Assembly: GCA_013200995.1 (NCBI GenBank)
Contig: CP053688.1
Location: 3,720,001-3,784,000 of the forward strand
Reading direction: 5' to 3'
Length of the DNA stretch: 64,000 bases
Origin: Arthrobacter citreus
GTDB taxonomy: Bacteria > Bacillota > Bacilli > Bacillales > Bacillaceae_G
Below the pieces are notes generated by a model, which worked only from the letters and a program-made list of their open reading frames with translations, made no database searches and was not told the origin of the DNA. Numbering within the stretch: position 1 is the stretch's first letter; each line of letters opens with the position of its first letter. Both the position numbers and the translations under genes were made by a program. Shown piece by piece: positions 40,954 to 58,133 of this stretch.

Positions 40954-41572
40954 TCTTAATATCTATAACTAATTTACGATGTGGATCTTGGCCTACAGAT
41001 TTTGTAGAGATATTTGGCATATCTGTCAGTATGTGATGTATTATTTTTCTTTCAAATGAAGGCATTGGCTCTAAAGAAACAGCTTTTCTTGTTTTTAAAA
41101 CTGTTTGAGCAGTTTTCTTTGCAAGAATTTCAAGCGATTCCTTGCGCTTTAATCGATAGTTCTCTGCGTCAACTACAACATGAATTAACTGTTTTGAATG
41201 ACGGTTTACAAATGTTTGAACTAAGAATTGAAGAGCATTTAAAGTATTACCCCTTTTTCCGATAATAAGAGCAACTTTTTCACCTTTTATTGTAAATAAG
41301 AAGGTTTGTTCTTTTTCTTGTGATTCATATAGAACATCTGCAGTCTCATCAAGACTTTTAACAATATTCGAAAGGTAGTCAAAAGCTTTTTCAACTAAAG
41401 TTTGCTTTCTTACAACTAATACTTTTGCAGGTTTAGCGCCAAATCCTAAAAAACCTTTTTTGCCGTCTTCGATCACTTTAATTTCTACTTCTTCTTCTGT
41501 TGAACTAAGTTGCTGAAGTGCTATTTGAACTGCTTGTTCGATTGTTTGACCAGTAGCAGTTACTTCTCTCAC
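40937..41572 (-). CDS. jag: RNA-binding protein Jag (KhpB)
   Basis: 211 residues. N-terminal Jag domain ([28 protein letters not shown]), KH-type domain with [11 protein letters not shown], and an R3H domain ([11 protein letters not shown]). Binds RNA with KhpA and affects division and the envelope in related bacteria. GTG start overlapping the yidC stop as GTGA, so translation is coupled. Confidence 0.95.
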   Translation of the reverse strand: MREVTATGQTIEQAVQIALQQLSSTEEEVEIKVIEDGKKGFLGFGAKPAKVLVVRKQTLVEKAFDYLSNIVKSLDETADVLYESQEKEQTFLFTIKGEKVALIIGKRGNTLNALQFLVQTFVNRHSKQLIHVVVDAENYRLKRKESLEILAKKTAQTVLKTRKAVSLEPMPSFERKIIHHILTDMPNISTKSVGQDPHRKLVIDIKKPIRG

Positions 41573-42354
41573 TTACTAGCCCCTCCTACATTTTTATTTT
41601 TTACGGTATTGCTACCTTTATTAACAAATAATGTTTGAAGAATCATAAATGTATTACCAACTACCCAATATAAAGCTAATGCAGATGGTAATCTAACAGC
41701 AAATATTAAAATCATGACTGGCATTACATAAAGCATAATTTTCATTTGTTGAGCTGCAGGTCCTTCCATAGAACCAGAACTCATTGAAACTTTTTGTTGA
41801 ATGAAAGTTGTGATACCAGCAATAATCGGTAAAAGATAAATCGGATCCGGATGGCCTAATTGGAACCATAAGAAATCATGTGCTTTAATTGCCATTGTTC
41901 TCATAATTGCATGATAGAAGGCAATTAAGATTGGCATTTGAATGAAAATTGGTAAACAACCTGATAATGGATTCACACCATGTTGTTGATACAATTTCAT
42001 TGTTTCTTCATTTAATTTTTGAACAGTTTTTTGATCCTTAGAAGAATACTTTTCTTTAAGTTTCTTCATTTCAGGCTGAATTGACTGCATTGCTTTAGTG
42101 CTTCTAATTTGTTTAATCATTAATGGTAATAAAGCTAAACGGATTAAAAGTGTTACAACGATAATCGCCATTCCATAGCTTCCACCAAAAATTTTAGACA
42201 CAGCTGTGATTAACCATGATAGTGGATAAACTAAATACTCATTCCAAATCCCCGTACTTTCAGAAGTAATCGGTTGGTTTGTTTGTGAACATCCCGCTAA
42301 CACGACTACTAAGAAAAGAACTGTAACTAGCATTTGGTACTTCTTAGTCTTCAA
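41569..42354 (-). CDS. yidC: Membrane protein insertase YidC (SpoIIIJ)
   Basis: 261 residues. Lipoprotein signal with lipobox LAGC (Cys22), then five TM helices with the core [20 protein letters not shown]. Arg in the first helix is the conserved groove residue. Inserts and folds membrane proteins with or without Sec; the B. subtilis SpoIIIJ form is also needed in sporulation. The rpmH-rnpA-yidC-jag order is conserved. Confidence 0.96.
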   Translation of the reverse strand: MKTKKYQMLVTVLFLVVVLAGCSQTNQPITSESTGIWNEYLVYPLSWLITAVSKIFGGSYGMAIIVVTLLIRLALLPLMIKQIRSTKAMQSIQPEMKKLKEKYSSKDQKTVQKLNEETMKLYQQHGVNPLSGCLPIFIQMPILIAFYHAIMRTMAIKAHDFLWFQLGHPDPIYLLPIIAGITTFIQQKVSMSSGSMEGPAAQQMKIMLYVMPVMILIFAVRLPSALALYWVVGNTFMILQTLFVNKGSNTVKNKNVGGASK

Positions 42355-42393
42355 ACTAGTTCCTCCTTTAAGATGTTACATTTAAATATGTAA

Positions 42394-42774
42394 TTACTTA
42401 ATTTGATTTTTATCTAATTTATTTTTTGAATCACGTATTTTAAGCGCTTCCGCCCTTTTCAACACGTGAATTAAACTCTTTTTAAACTCATTAAAAGGTA
42501 GCTCAGTACAGGGCTTTCTTGCAATAACAACATAATCCATATTTAAATGAAGATCATTACTCAATTCAGTAAGAGCTTGTCTTATATATCGCTTTATATG
42601 ATTTCTCACAACAGCATTACCGAGTTTCTTACTGACAGATAATCCTATACGAAAGGAAGTTTGGTCTTCTTTTTTTACAGTATAGATTACAAATTGTCGG
42701 TTTGCAGTTGATGATCCCCCTCGAAAAACGCGACTAAAATCTGCATTCTTTTTTATTCTGTTTTTCTTGTTCAT
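42394..42774 (-). CDS. rnpA: Ribonuclease P protein component
   Basis: 126 residues. [17 protein letters not shown] at the start, central [24 protein letters not shown] (the RNR motif), DYVVIARKP near the end. Binds P RNA in tRNA 5' processing. ATG 42774 has GAGGTG about 10 nt upstream; the TTG six codons earlier is unlikely. Confidence 0.96.
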   Translation of the reverse strand: MNKKNRIKKNADFSRVFRGGSSTANRQFVIYTVKKEDQTSFRIGLSVSKKLGNAVVRNHIKRYIRQALTELSNDLHLNMDYVVIARKPCTELPFNEFKKSLIHVLKRAEALKIRDSKNKLDKNQIK

Positions 42775-42835
42775 GTTCCACCGACACCTCAAATGATTCC
42801 TTCAATTATCATAACAATTTTTTTATAAAAAATGA

Positions 42836-42880
42836 GGCCTTTTTTACTTACAAATTGTGACATAAAAGCAAAAAAGGCCT
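42836..42880 (-). terminator. Hairpin between rpmH and rnpA
   Basis: A 10-bp stem (AGGCCTTTTT with AAAAAGGCCT) with a 25-nt loop. With the adjacent smaller hairpin it may cut rpmH-rnpA read-through, keeping L34 more abundant than RnpA. Confidence 0.6.
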
Positions 42881-42898
42881 TCTTATTAGTGAAAAAGA

Positions 42899-42914
42899 CC
42901 ACTGTTGACAGTGG
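42899..42914 (-). terminator. Terminator of rpmH
   Basis: A 6-bp stem (CCACTG with CAGTGG), followed on the minus strand by TCTTTTT, directly after the rpmH stop. Confidence 0.65.
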
Positions 42915-42915
42915 C

Positions 42916-43050
42916 CTACGCAGATAATACTTTTCTTCCTTTTTGACGACGAGCAGCTAGAACTTTACGTCCATTTGCAGTGCTCATACGGCTACGGAAA
43001 CCATGTACTTTGCTACGTTTACGTTTGTTTGGTTGAAATGTTCTTTTCAT
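42916..43050 (-). CDS. rpmH: 50S ribosomal protein L34
   Basis: 44 residues, too small for many gene finders. [18 protein letters not shown] at the start and [18 protein letters not shown] at the end, typical L34. ATG 43050 with GGGAGGTGTC upstream. First gene of rpmH-rnpA-yidC-jag, reading away from oriC, opposite to dnaA. Confidence 0.97.
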   Translation of the reverse strand: MKRTFQPNKRKRSKVHGFRSRMSTANGRKVLAARRQKGRKVLSA

Positions 43051-43390
43051 TATATGACACCTCCCTGAGGAATTACTGTAATAGACAGTCCTATAAATTA
43101 TAAAGAATAACTACTAAGAATGTCAATGTAAGATGTTAAAACATGATCATTAAATATTTCCATTTTATGAAGAATAGCTGATCCATTAAGATTTCTAAAT
43201 AAAAAATGAAGTTACTCATTTAAATATAGTAATCATTTTACTCCTATCTTTTCCTTCCAACGAATTTATAAACAGCTAAGCACATACTAAAAATGATGGT
43301 GTCGAAAGATTTTTTTTATCGACTTTTAAATGAATAAGAAAATTGTTTAAAAACCGCTGCTCCTTCTTTTTAAGAAATTGTTAAAGGCTC

Positions 43391-43652
43391 TGTGGATAAG
43401 ATTTTTCTGTACTTTTTTTACCCACAACAGTTATCGACAATTTTTACACAAGTTATTTTTCTGTGGACAATTTTTTTAAACAAGTGGATTAGCATGTGGA
43501 TAACATTAACTACTCATTGAAATAGCTAACGATTTTTGATATTATTAATTTGTTTTCCACTTTGGACAAGTTGTTTTTTATTATTAATTGTCCACAGATG
43601 TTAATAACTTGTGGACAGGTTTTACACTTGTACCATTTTAAAGTTATCCACA
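43391..43652. other. oriC, upstream part (DnaA-box region before dnaA)
   Basis: DnaA boxes in both orientations: TGTGGATAA at 43391-43399 and 43495-43503, TTATCCACA at 43644-43652. One-mismatch sites include TTATCGACA (43431-43439), TGTGGACAA (43462-43470) and TTGTCCACA (43588-43596). Equivalent to the incAB side of the B. subtilis origin; it also overlaps the dnaA promoter, so DnaA should repress its own gene. Nothing coding is seen in 43051-43789. Confidence 0.88.
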
Positions 43653-43789
43653 TAGGTGAATACTGTCAAATAAAGTGGATTTTTGCAGCTTTTTAAAAAT
43701 AAGCATATTCAATGAGATGAATAAAAATAAATAGTCGAGAAAGACGCTTGTACAAAAGTTGAACAAGCTTTGTAAGGAGGGATTTTTGT

Positions 43790-45136
43790 TTGGAGAATAT
43801 AGGGGATCTGTGGTCAAGGGTTCTGACTGAAATAGAAAAAAAGATAAGTAAACCTAGCTTTGAAACGTGGTTAAAATCGACAAAGGCATTTTCGTTAAAA
43901 AATGATACGCTAACAATTATTGCCCCAAATGAATTCGCCCGTGATTGGCTTGAGTCAAAGTATTCATCATTAATAATGGATACTGTTTTAGAAATAACTG
44001 GAGCGGAGCTAGAAATCAAATTTATCCTTCCTCAAAATCACGTAGAAGAAATAGAGATGAATATCCCAGCGGTTAAAGCTAAAGTTAAATTTGAGGAGCC
44101 AGTAGAGTTCAACCAAAGTATGTTAAACCCTAAATATACTTTTGATACTTTCGTAATTGGTTCAGGTAACCGGTTTGCTCATGCAGCTTCACTTGCTGTT
44201 GCAGAGGCACCTGCTAAGGCCTATAATCCATTGTTTATATATGGGGGCGTAGGATTAGGAAAGACCCACTTAATGCATGCAATTGGACACTATGTGCTAG
44301 AGCATAATCCGAATGCCAAGGTAGTTTATTTATCATCAGAAAAATTTACAAATGAGTTTATTAACTCAATTCGTGACAATAAAGCGATAGAGTTCAGAAA
44401 TAAGTACCGAAATGTAGACGTTCTACTTATAGATGATATTCAGTTCTTAGCTGGAAAAGAACAAACACAAGAAGAATTTTTCCATACTTTTAATACTCTT
44501 CATGAAGAAAGTAAACAAATCATTATCTCAAGTGACCGACCACCTAAAGAAATCCCTACATTAGAAGATCGACTTCGTTCGCGATTTGAATGGGGCCTTA
44601 TTACGGATATTACACCTCCAGATTTAGAAACTAGGATTGCGATTTTACGCAAAAAGGCTAAAGCTGAGGGGTTAGATATTCCAAATGAGGTTATGTTATA
44701 TATAGCAAATCAAATTGATACGAATATTCGTGAGTTAGAAGGAGCACTTATACGTGTAGTCGCTTATTCATCGTTAATTAATAAAGATATTAATGCTAGT
44801 GTAGCCGCTGAAGCTCTTAAGAACTTAATTACAGCGACGAAGCCTAAAACATTATCAATACACGATATTCAACGAACAGTTGGAGAATTTTATAATATTA
44901 AATTAGAGGATTTTAAAGCAAAAAAACGTACGAAATCCGTAGCATTCCCACGACAAGTTGCAATGTATCTATCAAGAGAGCTTACAGACCATTCTTTACC
45001 TAAAATAGGAGAAGAATTTGGAGGACGAGATCATACAACTGTTATTCATGCACACGAAAAAATTTCAAAATTAGTTGATACTGACTCACAACTGCAATCT
45101 CAAATTAAAGAGATTAATGAAAAATTAAATCAGTAG
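43790..45136 (+). CDS. dnaA: Chromosomal replication initiator DnaA
   Basis: 448 residues. Domain I (1-80, [12 protein letters not shown]), short linker, AAA+ domain III with Walker [10 protein letters not shown] and Walker [14 protein letters not shown], and domain IV with the DnaA-box signature [19 protein letters not shown]. The start is TTG 43790 with AAGGAGG 9 nt upstream (B. subtilis uses ATG for the same first residue). Initiates replication by opening the origin downstream of the gene. Confidence 0.98.
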   Translation: MENIGDLWSRVLTEIEKKISKPSFETWLKSTKAFSLKNDTLTIIAPNEFARDWLESKYSSLIMDTVLEITGAELEIKFILPQNHVEEIEMNIPAVKAKVKFEEPVEFNQSMLNPKYTFDTFVIGSGNRFAHAASLAVAEAPAKAYNPLFIYGGVGLGKTHLMHAIGHYVLEHNPNAKVVYLSSEKFTNEFINSIRDNKAIEFRNKYRNVDVLLIDDIQFLAGKEQTQEEFFHTFNTLHEESKQIIISSDRPPKEIPTLEDRLRSRFEWGLITDITPPDLETRIAILRKKAKAEGLDIPNEVMLYIANQIDTNIRELEGALIRVVAYSSLINKDINASVAAEALKNLITATKPKTLSIHDIQRTVGEFYNIKLEDFKAKKRTKSVAFPRQVAMYLSRELTDHSLPKIGEEFGGRDHTTVIHAHEKISKLVDTDSQLQSQIKEINEKLNQ

Positions 45137-45147
45137 AGTCGTTAACT

Positions 45148-45280
45148 TGTGTATAACTCACTAAACCTTTTACACAGTCTATCCACATGTTGATAGACTT
45201 ATTTTTCTTTACTAAAATGCAGTTATCCACAAATTCACAGGCCCTACTACTATTACTATATTATTTTATAAAATATATAA
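45148..45280 (+). other. oriC, downstream part with unwinding element
   Basis: DnaA boxes TGTGTATAA (45148-45156), TTTTACACA (45168-45176), CTATCCACA (45179-45187) and TTATCCACA (45223-45231). Then GGCCC, the triplets TACTACTATTACTATATT (DnaA-trio pattern, about 45244-45262) and an AT-only stretch. This order (boxes, GC-rich block, trios, AT-rich) is that of the B. subtilis unwinding region between dnaA and dnaN. Confidence 0.88.
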
Positions 45281-45292
45281 GGAGTACAAATT

Positions 45293-46438
45293 ATGAAATT
45301 TACTGTACAAAAAGATCATCTTGTTAAAGCTGTACAAGATGTTATGAGAGCTGTTTCATCTAGAACAACAATTCCAATCTTAACTGGTATTAAATTAGTA
45401 GTTACAAACGAAGGACTAACTTTCACAGGTAGTGATTCAGATATTTCAATAGAATCGTATTTACCAACTGTATTAGATGATCAACAATTAGTTGATGTAA
45501 AAAGACCCGGAAGTATTGTATTAAATGCTCGATATTTTAGTGATATTGTAAAAAAATTACCTGCTGATTTTGTCGAATTAGAATCCGATGGTAATTATGT
45601 TACGACTATTAGAGCCGGAAAGACGGAGTTTAGTCTAAATGGTTTTGATTCAGAAGAGTATCCATTACTTCCACAAATTGAAGAACATGAAACAATTTCT
45701 ATTTCTGCAGATTTATTAAAGTTTATGATTCGCCAAACAGTATTTGCAGTATCAACTTCAGAAACTAGACCAATATTAACGGGTGTTAACTGGAAGATTG
45801 AGAATGATGAGTTAACATGTATTGCAACAGATAGCCACCGACTAGCTTTAAGACAAGCTAAAATTGATGGTGGTTTAATTTCAAGTGATTTTAAAGCTAG
45901 TGTCGTAATTCCTGGTAAAAGCCTGAACGAGTTTAGCAAAATACTTGATGATAGTAGTGAAAAAGTAGAAATTGTTTTAACTGAACACCAAGCTTTATTT
46001 AAAACAAAACATATACTATTCTTTACACGCTTACTTGAAGGGAATTATCCGGATACATCAAAATTAATTCCAAGTGAGAGCAAAACTGAGCTTACTGTTA
46101 TGACAAAAGAATTTTTACAAGCAATTGATCGTGCTTCATTATTAGCTAGAGAAGGTAGAAATAACGTTGTCCACTTAGAAACAGTTGGTGGTTCAACAGT
46201 TAATGTGTCTTCCTATTCACCAGAAATCGGTAAAGTTGTAGATGAAATTGTTTGTGAGGATATTAAAGGTGAAGAGCTAAAGATATCTTTTAGTGCTAAA
46301 TATGTAATGGATGCATTAAAAGCAATAGAAAGTCCTGAAATTTATATTCAATTTACTGGAGCAATGAGACCATTTTTAATTCGCACCGTAAATGATTCAA
46401 GAACATTGCAATTAATTTTACCAGTTCGCACATACTAG
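45293..46438 (+). CDS. dnaN: DNA polymerase III beta subunit (sliding clamp)
   Basis: 381 residues. MKFTVQKDHLVKAVQDVMRAVS at the start, three clamp domains, and the C-terminus RPFLIRTVNDSRTLQLILPVRTY. Holds the polymerase on DNA. ATG with AAGGAG upstream, after the unwinding element. Confidence 0.98.
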   Translation: MKFTVQKDHLVKAVQDVMRAVSSRTTIPILTGIKLVVTNEGLTFTGSDSDISIESYLPTVLDDQQLVDVKRPGSIVLNARYFSDIVKKLPADFVELESDGNYVTTIRAGKTEFSLNGFDSEEYPLLPQIEEHETISISADLLKFMIRQTVFAVSTSETRPILTGVNWKIENDELTCIATDSHRLALRQAKIDGGLISSDFKASVVIPGKSLNEFSKILDDSSEKVEIVLTEHQALFKTKHILFFTRLLEGNYPDTSKLIPSESKTELTVMTKEFLQAIDRASLLAREGRNNVVHLETVGGSTVNVSSYSPEIGKVVDEIVCEDIKGEELKISFSAKYVMDALKAIESPEIYIQFTGAMRPFLIRTVNDSRTLQLILPVRTY

Positions 46439-46455
46439 TTAGTAAATTCTAAAGA

Positions 46456-46551
46456 AAGGGGCTGTCCTAATAGAATGTACTAGCAATCTCCAAGGATATA
46501 GAGAAGAACTATGTTTGGGGAGTGCAAAGTACATTTGGGTCAGCCTTTTTT
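46456..46551 (+). repeat. Long stem-loop downstream of dnaN
   Basis: Nested stems: GGGCTG with CAGCC (ends), AATGTACT (46474-46481) with AGTACATT (46528-46535), CTCC with GGAG (inner). A T-run follows, so it can end dnaN transcripts. Much longer than a plain terminator; the GGCTG...CAGCC ends recall repeated hairpin elements seen between Bacillus genes. Confidence 0.55.
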
Positions 46552-46639
46552 GTACTTAATAGACAAAATAAGGGTTAACTGTTTTTTTTCTTACAGAAGT
46601 TTAGTACAATTAAGGAATGGATATTTGAGGGTGATAAAA

Positions 46640-46858
46640 ATGAAAAATGAAAAAGTTAAAATAAAAACGGATTATATTACGTTAGGTCAATTTTTAAAGC
46701 TTGCAGGAGTTATTGATACAGGTGGAATGGCTAAATGGTTTTTAGCGGAGCATGAAATCTTTGTAAACAATGAGCCTGAAAACCGCAGAGGAAAGAAACT
46801 AGTTTTAAACGATACTATTTCTATTACTGGAATAGGTACGTATATTATTACTTCATAA
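46640..46858 (+). CDS. rlbA: S4-domain protein RlbA (YaaA)
   Basis: 72 residues with the S4-like pattern [23 protein letters not shown] and [13 protein letters not shown]. Small RNA-binding protein found in the dnaN-recF gap of Bacillus; role linked to ribosomes but not well known. ATG 46640 has GAGGG upstream; the longer open frame before it is not needed. Confidence 0.92.
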   Translation: MKNEKVKIKTDYITLGQFLKLAGVIDTGGMAKWFLAEHEIFVNNEPENRRGKKLVLNDTISITGIGTYIITS

Positions 46859-46875
46859 GTTTTGGGGGAATCCCA

Positions 46876-47997
46876 TTGTATATTAAAGATTTAGAACTAA
46901 GACAATACCGTAATTACGAAAAGCTTCAGTTGAGCTTCCAAAATAATGTGAATGTCATTATTGGAGAGAATGCACAAGGTAAAACGAATTTAATGGAGTC
47001 TATTTATGTGCTAGCTTTAACAAAGTCCCATCGAACGAGCAATGACAAAGAAATGATACGATGGGACGAAGAGTATGGTACAATAAAAGGTACGTTACAA
47101 AAGAAAAACCAACAAGTAACACTACAGCTAATCCTCTCAAAGAAAGGTAAGAAAGCAAAGCTGAACCATCTAGAACAGATGAAGTTAAGTCAATATATAG
47201 GCGTGATGAATGTCGTTATGTTCGCACCAGAAGACCTACATTTAGTAAAAGGTAGTCCACAAGTGCGTCGAAAATTTCTAGATATGGAACTAGGACAAGT
47301 TTCGCCTGTTTACCTACATGAGCTAAGTCAGTATCAACGAATCCTCCAACAGCGAAATTCACTACTACGAACATTACAAACTAGTCGTGATCGGAACTAT
47401 TTAATGCTTGAAGTCCTTACATCTCAACTAGTGAAACATGCAATAAAAATAATCGAAAAGCGAATTTCGTTCATCAAATTATTACAAGATTGGGCTTCGC
47501 CTATTCATAGTCAAATTTCTAGAGAGACCGAAAAACTAGAAATTATATATAAACCAAGCATTAATGTATCAGATTTAACAGATTTGACGAAAATGGAAGA
47601 TGAGTATATTAAACAATTTGAAGCTGAAAAGGAACGAGAAGTATCAAGAGGTACTACATTGCTTGGTCCTCACAGAGATGACCTAGTTTTTATGGTCAAT
47701 GATAAAAACGTTCAGACCTTTGGATCACAAGGACAACAGCGGACAACAGCACTTTCTTTAAAATTGGCCGAAATTGAACTTATAAAAGAGGAAGTTGGAG
47801 AATACCCTATCCTTTTATTAGATGATGTTCTTTCAGAATTAGATGATTATCGTCAAACGCATTTATTAAATGCAATTCAAAATAAAGTGCAGACGTTTGT
47901 CACGACGACAAGTGTCGACGGGATTCAACACGAAACGATAAAGCAGGCTAATATTATAAATGTTTCACATGGAACAATTATAAGCGGTTCTCAATAA
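46876..47997 (+). CDS. recF: DNA replication and repair protein RecF
   Basis: 373 residues. SMC-like ATPase with Walker [11 protein letters not shown], signature [18 protein letters not shown] and Walker [14 protein letters not shown]. Loads RecA at gaps. The start is TTG 46876 with GGGGGAA upstream, [14 protein letters not shown] as in B. subtilis. No remB (yaaB) follows, unlike B. subtilis; gyrB is next. Confidence 0.97.
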   Translation: MYIKDLELRQYRNYEKLQLSFQNNVNVIIGENAQGKTNLMESIYVLALTKSHRTSNDKEMIRWDEEYGTIKGTLQKKNQQVTLQLILSKKGKKAKLNHLEQMKLSQYIGVMNVVMFAPEDLHLVKGSPQVRRKFLDMELGQVSPVYLHELSQYQRILQQRNSLLRTLQTSRDRNYLMLEVLTSQLVKHAIKIIEKRISFIKLLQDWASPIHSQISRETEKLEIIYKPSINVSDLTDLTKMEDEYIKQFEAEKEREVSRGTTLLGPHRDDLVFMVNDKNVQTFGSQGQQRTTALSLKLAEIELIKEEVGEYPILLLDDVLSELDDYRQTHLLNAIQNKVQTFVTTTSVDGIQHETIKQANIINVSHGTIISGSQ

Positions 47998-48083
47998 GCA
48001 ATTTATGAAATTTCTACTACGCCGCCTAACAAGCATAGCTGAAATTTATTAATTCTTTTATGTAAAATAAAAAAAGTAGGTGA

Positions 48084-50015
<1,932 letters not shown>

Positions 50016-50252
50016 TAGTTAATGTTAAGGAGCTTATATGCTCCTTTCAGTGTATAGATGTAGTCTGAACAGATACAAATTTAGACTAATAGAAAATGTT
50101 TGTTCTTTTTTGTGTGAAATTTGTCGAGATATTGGATTTTTTATTGAATCTTGGTCAAGTAAAACACCGGAGAAGTTAAGCGTTTGTCAAAGTCTGATAG
50201 GAGCTTTTTAGCTCCCTTTCTTACATGATACGAAAACTAAAGGGAGGTGCCG
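50016..50252 (+). other. gyrB-gyrA intergenic region with two small hairpins
   Basis: Hairpins AAGGAGC/GCTCCTT (50027-50046) and GGAGCT/AGCTCC (50200-50215, followed by CTTTC). The first follows gyrB as a weak terminator; the second sits just before the gyrA ribosome site and could act as an attenuator. No ORF. Confidence 0.5.
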
Positions 50253-52760
50253 ATGTTGAGCGAAAATCAACAAATCAAAGAAATTAATATTAGTCATGAA
50301 ATGCGTAATTCCTTCCTAGATTATGCAATGAGTGTAATTGTTTCTCGAGCGTTACCAGATGTACGAGACGGCTTAAAGCCTGTACATAGAAGAATTTTAT
50401 ATGCAATGAATGATTTAGGAATGACAGCTGATAAAGCTTATAAGAAGTCAGCGCGTATCGTTGGTGAAGTAATTGGTAAGTACCATCCGCATGGTGACTC
50501 TGCTGTATATGAAACAATGGTGCGTATGGCTCAAGACTTTAACTTTAGATATATGTTAGTAGATGGCCATGGGAATTTTGGATCTGTCGATGGGGACGCT
50601 GCAGCGGCAATGCGTTATACAGAGGCTAGGATGTCTAAAATATCGATGGAATTAATTCGCGATATTAATAAAAATACGATTGATTTTCAAGATAACTATG
50701 ATGGTTCTGAAAGAGAGCCAATCGTTCTTCCTGCAAGATTTCCTAACTTGTTAATAAATGGAGCAACAGGTATTGCGGTAGGGATGGCTACAAATATTCC
50801 TCCACATCAATTAGGCGAGGTAATTGATGGTGTGCTTGCACTAAGTAAAGATCCTGAGATTACTACACAAGAGTTAATGGAGTTTGTCCAAGGACCCGAT
50901 TTCCCTACTTCGGGTATGATTCTAGGGAAAAGCGGTATTCGTAAAGCTTATGAAACTGGTAAAGGCTCTATCATTATTAGAGCTAAAGTTGAAATTGAAG
51001 AAAAAGCAAATGGAAGACAAACGATTATTGTTACTGAGTTACCATATCAAGTAAACAAAGCTAAGCTTGTTGAACGAATTGCTGAACTAGTTCGAGATAA
51101 AAAAATTGAAGGCATAACTGATTTGCGTGATGAGTCTGACAGAACTGGTATGCGTGTTGTCATTGAGGTAAGAAGAGACGCGAACGCAAATGTACTTTTA
51201 AATAATCTTTATAAACAAACCGCGCTTCAAACAAGCTTTGGTATCAATTTATTAGCACTTGTAAATGGTGAACCAAAAGTGCTATCTCTAAAGAGTTGCT
51301 TGAAACACTATTTGGACCACCAAATTGTTGTTATTAAACGCAGAACAAAGTTTGAATTGGAAAAGGCGGAAGCACGTGCACATATATTAGAAGGTTTAAA
51401 AGTTGCCCTTGATCATTTAGATGCTGTAATTAGCTTAATTAGAGCTTCTCAAACGGCAGAAATTGCAAAAAATGGGTTAATGGAAACTTTCAATTTATCT
51501 GAAAAGCAAGCTCAAGCAATTTTAGATATGAGATTACAACGTCTAACTGGGTTAGAGCGTGAAAAAATTGAAGAAGAATACCAAGAGTTAATCAAGTTAA
51601 TCGCAGAACTAAGAGCAATTCTTGCAGACGAGGAACGAGTACTTGAAATCATTCGTGAAGAGTTAACTGCGTTAAAAGAGCAATATAATGATAAACGAAG
51701 AACAGCGATTGTTCCTGGTGGAGTTGAAATCATTGAAGATGAAGATTTAATACCAGTTGAGAATATCATTGTAAGTTTAACTCATAATGGATATATTAAA
51801 CGCCTTCCAGTCTCTACTTATCGATCTCAAAGAAGAGGTGGACGTGGTATTCAGGGAATGGGCACTAATAATGATGACTTCTTAGAACACTTACTGACAC
51901 CTTCAACTCATGATACAATTTTATTCTTTACGAATAAGGGGAAAGTATACCGATCAAAAGGTTATGAGATTCCGGAGTTTAGCCGTACAGCTAAAGGACT
52001 ACCTATCGTAAACTTACTTGAAATTGATAGAGGTGAAAGTATTAACGCTATTATTCCAGTAAGTGAATTTTTAGAGAATTGGTACCTATTCTTTACGACG
52101 AAACAAGGAATAGCGAAACGTGTACCTTTATCTGCATTTGCAAATATCCGAACGAATGGATTAATTGCAATTAATTTAAAAGAGGATGATGACGTAATTT
52201 CAGTACGTTTAACAGACGGAACGAAAGATATTGTTGTCGGTACCTCAAAAGGTATGATGATCCGTTTTAATGAAGATGATGTTAGATCAATGGGAAGAAC
52301 AGCAACAGGTGTTAAAGCTATTACACTTTCTGAAGATGACTATGTTGTAGGAATGGAAGTAGTGGAGGAGCACTTAGATATTCTTGTTGTTACGGAACTT
52401 GGTTATGGTAAGCGAACTGCACAGGAAGAATACCGTATTCAAAGTCGTGGTGGTAAAGGATTAAAAACACTGAATGTTACAGAGAAAAACGGTAAAATGA
52501 TTTCATTAAAATGTGTAAGTGACGAAGAGGATTTAATGTTAATTACTGAATCCGGTGTTATTATTCGTATGCCAATTGAACAAATCTCACGTCTTGGCCG
52601 TGTTACTCAAGGTGTTAAATTAATTAGACTAGACCAAGAAGGTCATGTTGCTACGGTTGCAATTGCAGCAAAAGAAGAGGAAATTGAGGCAGAAGATGAA
52701 AATGATGATGAATTTCCGACTCTAGAAGATGATGATATAACTGAAACAACTGAAGAATAG
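50253..52760 (+). CDS. gyrA: DNA gyrase subunit A
   Basis: 835 residues. Breakage-reunion domain with catalytic Tyr in [10 protein letters not shown] and the quinolone region [12 protein letters not shown] (Ser and Glu present, the susceptible pattern). C-terminal beta-pinwheel with the GyrA box [10 protein letters not shown] and an acidic tail. ATG 50253 has AGGGAGG 5 nt upstream; TTG 50256 is about equally good. Confidence 0.97.
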   Translation: MLSENQQIKEINISHEMRNSFLDYAMSVIVSRALPDVRDGLKPVHRRILYAMNDLGMTADKAYKKSARIVGEVIGKYHPHGDSAVYETMVRMAQDFNFRYMLVDGHGNFGSVDGDAAAAMRYTEARMSKISMELIRDINKNTIDFQDNYDGSEREPIVLPARFPNLLINGATGIAVGMATNIPPHQLGEVIDGVLALSKDPEITTQELMEFVQGPDFPTSGMILGKSGIRKAYETGKGSIIIRAKVEIEEKANGRQTIIVTELPYQVNKAKLVERIAELVRDKKIEGITDLRDESDRTGMRVVIEVRRDANANVLLNNLYKQTALQTSFGINLLALVNGEPKVLSLKSCLKHYLDHQIVVIKRRTKFELEKAEARAHILEGLKVALDHLDAVISLIRASQTAEIAKNGLMETFNLSEKQAQAILDMRLQRLTGLEREKIEEEYQELIKLIAELRAILADEERVLEIIREELTALKEQYNDKRRTAIVPGGVEIIEDEDLIPVENIIVSLTHNGYIKRLPVSTYRSQRRGGRGIQGMGTNNDDFLEHLLTPSTHDTILFFTNKGKVYRSKGYEIPEFSRTAKGLPIVNLLEIDRGESINAIIPVSEFLENWYLFFTTKQGIAKRVPLSAFANIRTNGLIAINLKEDDDVISVRLTDGTKDIVVGTSKGMMIRFNEDDVRSMGRTATGVKAITLSEDDYVVGMEVVEEHLDILVVTELGYGKRTAQEEYRIQSRGGKGLKTLNVTEKNGKMISLKCVSDEEDLMLITESGVIIRMPIEQISRLGRVTQGVKLIRLDQEGHVATVAIAAKEEEIEAEDENDDEFPTLEDDDITETTEE

Positions 52761-52775
52761 TTTTTAAATAATGCT

Positions 52776-52803
52776 AAAGAGAGAACATATTTGTTCTCTC
52801 TTT
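52776..52803 (+). terminator. Terminator of gyrA
   Basis: A 12-bp stem (AAAGAGAGAACA with TGTTCTCTCTTT) with a 4-nt loop, followed by a T-run. Confidence 0.9.
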
Positions 52804-53011
52804 TTTTCTATGTGAGGATACTAATGTTTCTTTTAATTGAAGATAGTAGGGTTTTATTTAAGGTTTGTCAGTTTTGCTCATTTAATCTTTATGGGGAGTA
52901 TTAACTCCTTAGTTCTATTAAATTTAAAGGTAGGAAAATAAGAATATTAAGTAAGGTTTTTGCTTAAATAAAATTAGTTTAATTTTTTTTGAAAATATAT
53001 TATAAAAACTA

Positions 53012-53040
53012 TTGACCGAGTCTAATGGATTTGTTATTAT
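53012..53040 (+). promoter_or_regulatory. Promoter of the first rrn operon
   Basis: TTGACC, 17-nt spacer, TATTAT, with an A/T-rich stretch upstream (UP-like), about 110 nt before 16S. The rest of 52804-53011 shows no gene. Confidence 0.8.
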
Positions 53041-53150
53041 ATAGAAGTCGCCAAGAGACATCGCGACAAAATGAACTTTGAAAACTAAACAAAACATGAA
53101 GTAAACGTCAATTATTAGTTTTTTGAGCAATACAAGATTTAAACTTAACT

Positions 53151-54703
<1,553 letters not shown>

Positions 54704-54854
54704 TGGAGACATCATGAACCGTTGGTTCATGTATGAAAATGTTTCTTCATTGTTTTGTTTAGTTTTGAGAGTTCACTCTCAACTTTGTACCTTGAAAACT
54801 AGATAATGTCATTCATTAAACTGCGTAAGTTTAATATAATTAGTTTTAAAATTA

Positions 54855-57790
<2,936 letters not shown>

Positions 57791-57847
57791 AACAAGTTTG
57801 ATAATGACATTATCTAGTTTTGAGGGTACGAAGTACAACTCTATAAA

Positions 57848-57963
57848 TCAGGTGATTATGGCAAAGAGGTCACACCCGTTCCCATACCGAACACGGCAGT
57901 TAAGCTCTTTTGCGTCGATGGTAGTTGGGGGTTTCCCCCTGTGAGAGTAGAACGTCGCCTGGT
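57848..57963 (+). rRNA. rrf: 5S ribosomal RNA
   Basis: About 116 nt, with the closing stem CAGGTGA/TCGCCTG and the conserved CACACCCGTTCCCATACCG. Ends are approximate. Confidence 0.95.
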
Positions 57964-57966
57964 TAA

Positions 57967-57998
57967 AAAAAACATCAGCTATTAGGCTGATGTTTTTT
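57967..57998 (+). terminator. Terminator of the first rrn operon
   Basis: A 13-bp stem (AAAAAACATCAGC with GCTGATGTTTTTT) directly after 5S, followed by a T-run. Confidence 0.9.
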
Positions 57999-58133
57999 TG
58001 CGTTATAAAAGTTAATATGTTAAATGCCAACTTGATCAGTAAAATAATTTTATAGTTCATTCTTTATTCATATTTTAGTTGTAAATTTTAAAAGTAAAGT
58101 AGATAAACAATAGCTAAAGTAAGGAGTAATGAA

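Noticed and set aside
40937..41572. DnaA-box cluster at jag, as recalled for B. subtilis
   Set aside because: Only partial matches such as TGTGGATCT were seen, with two or more mismatches.
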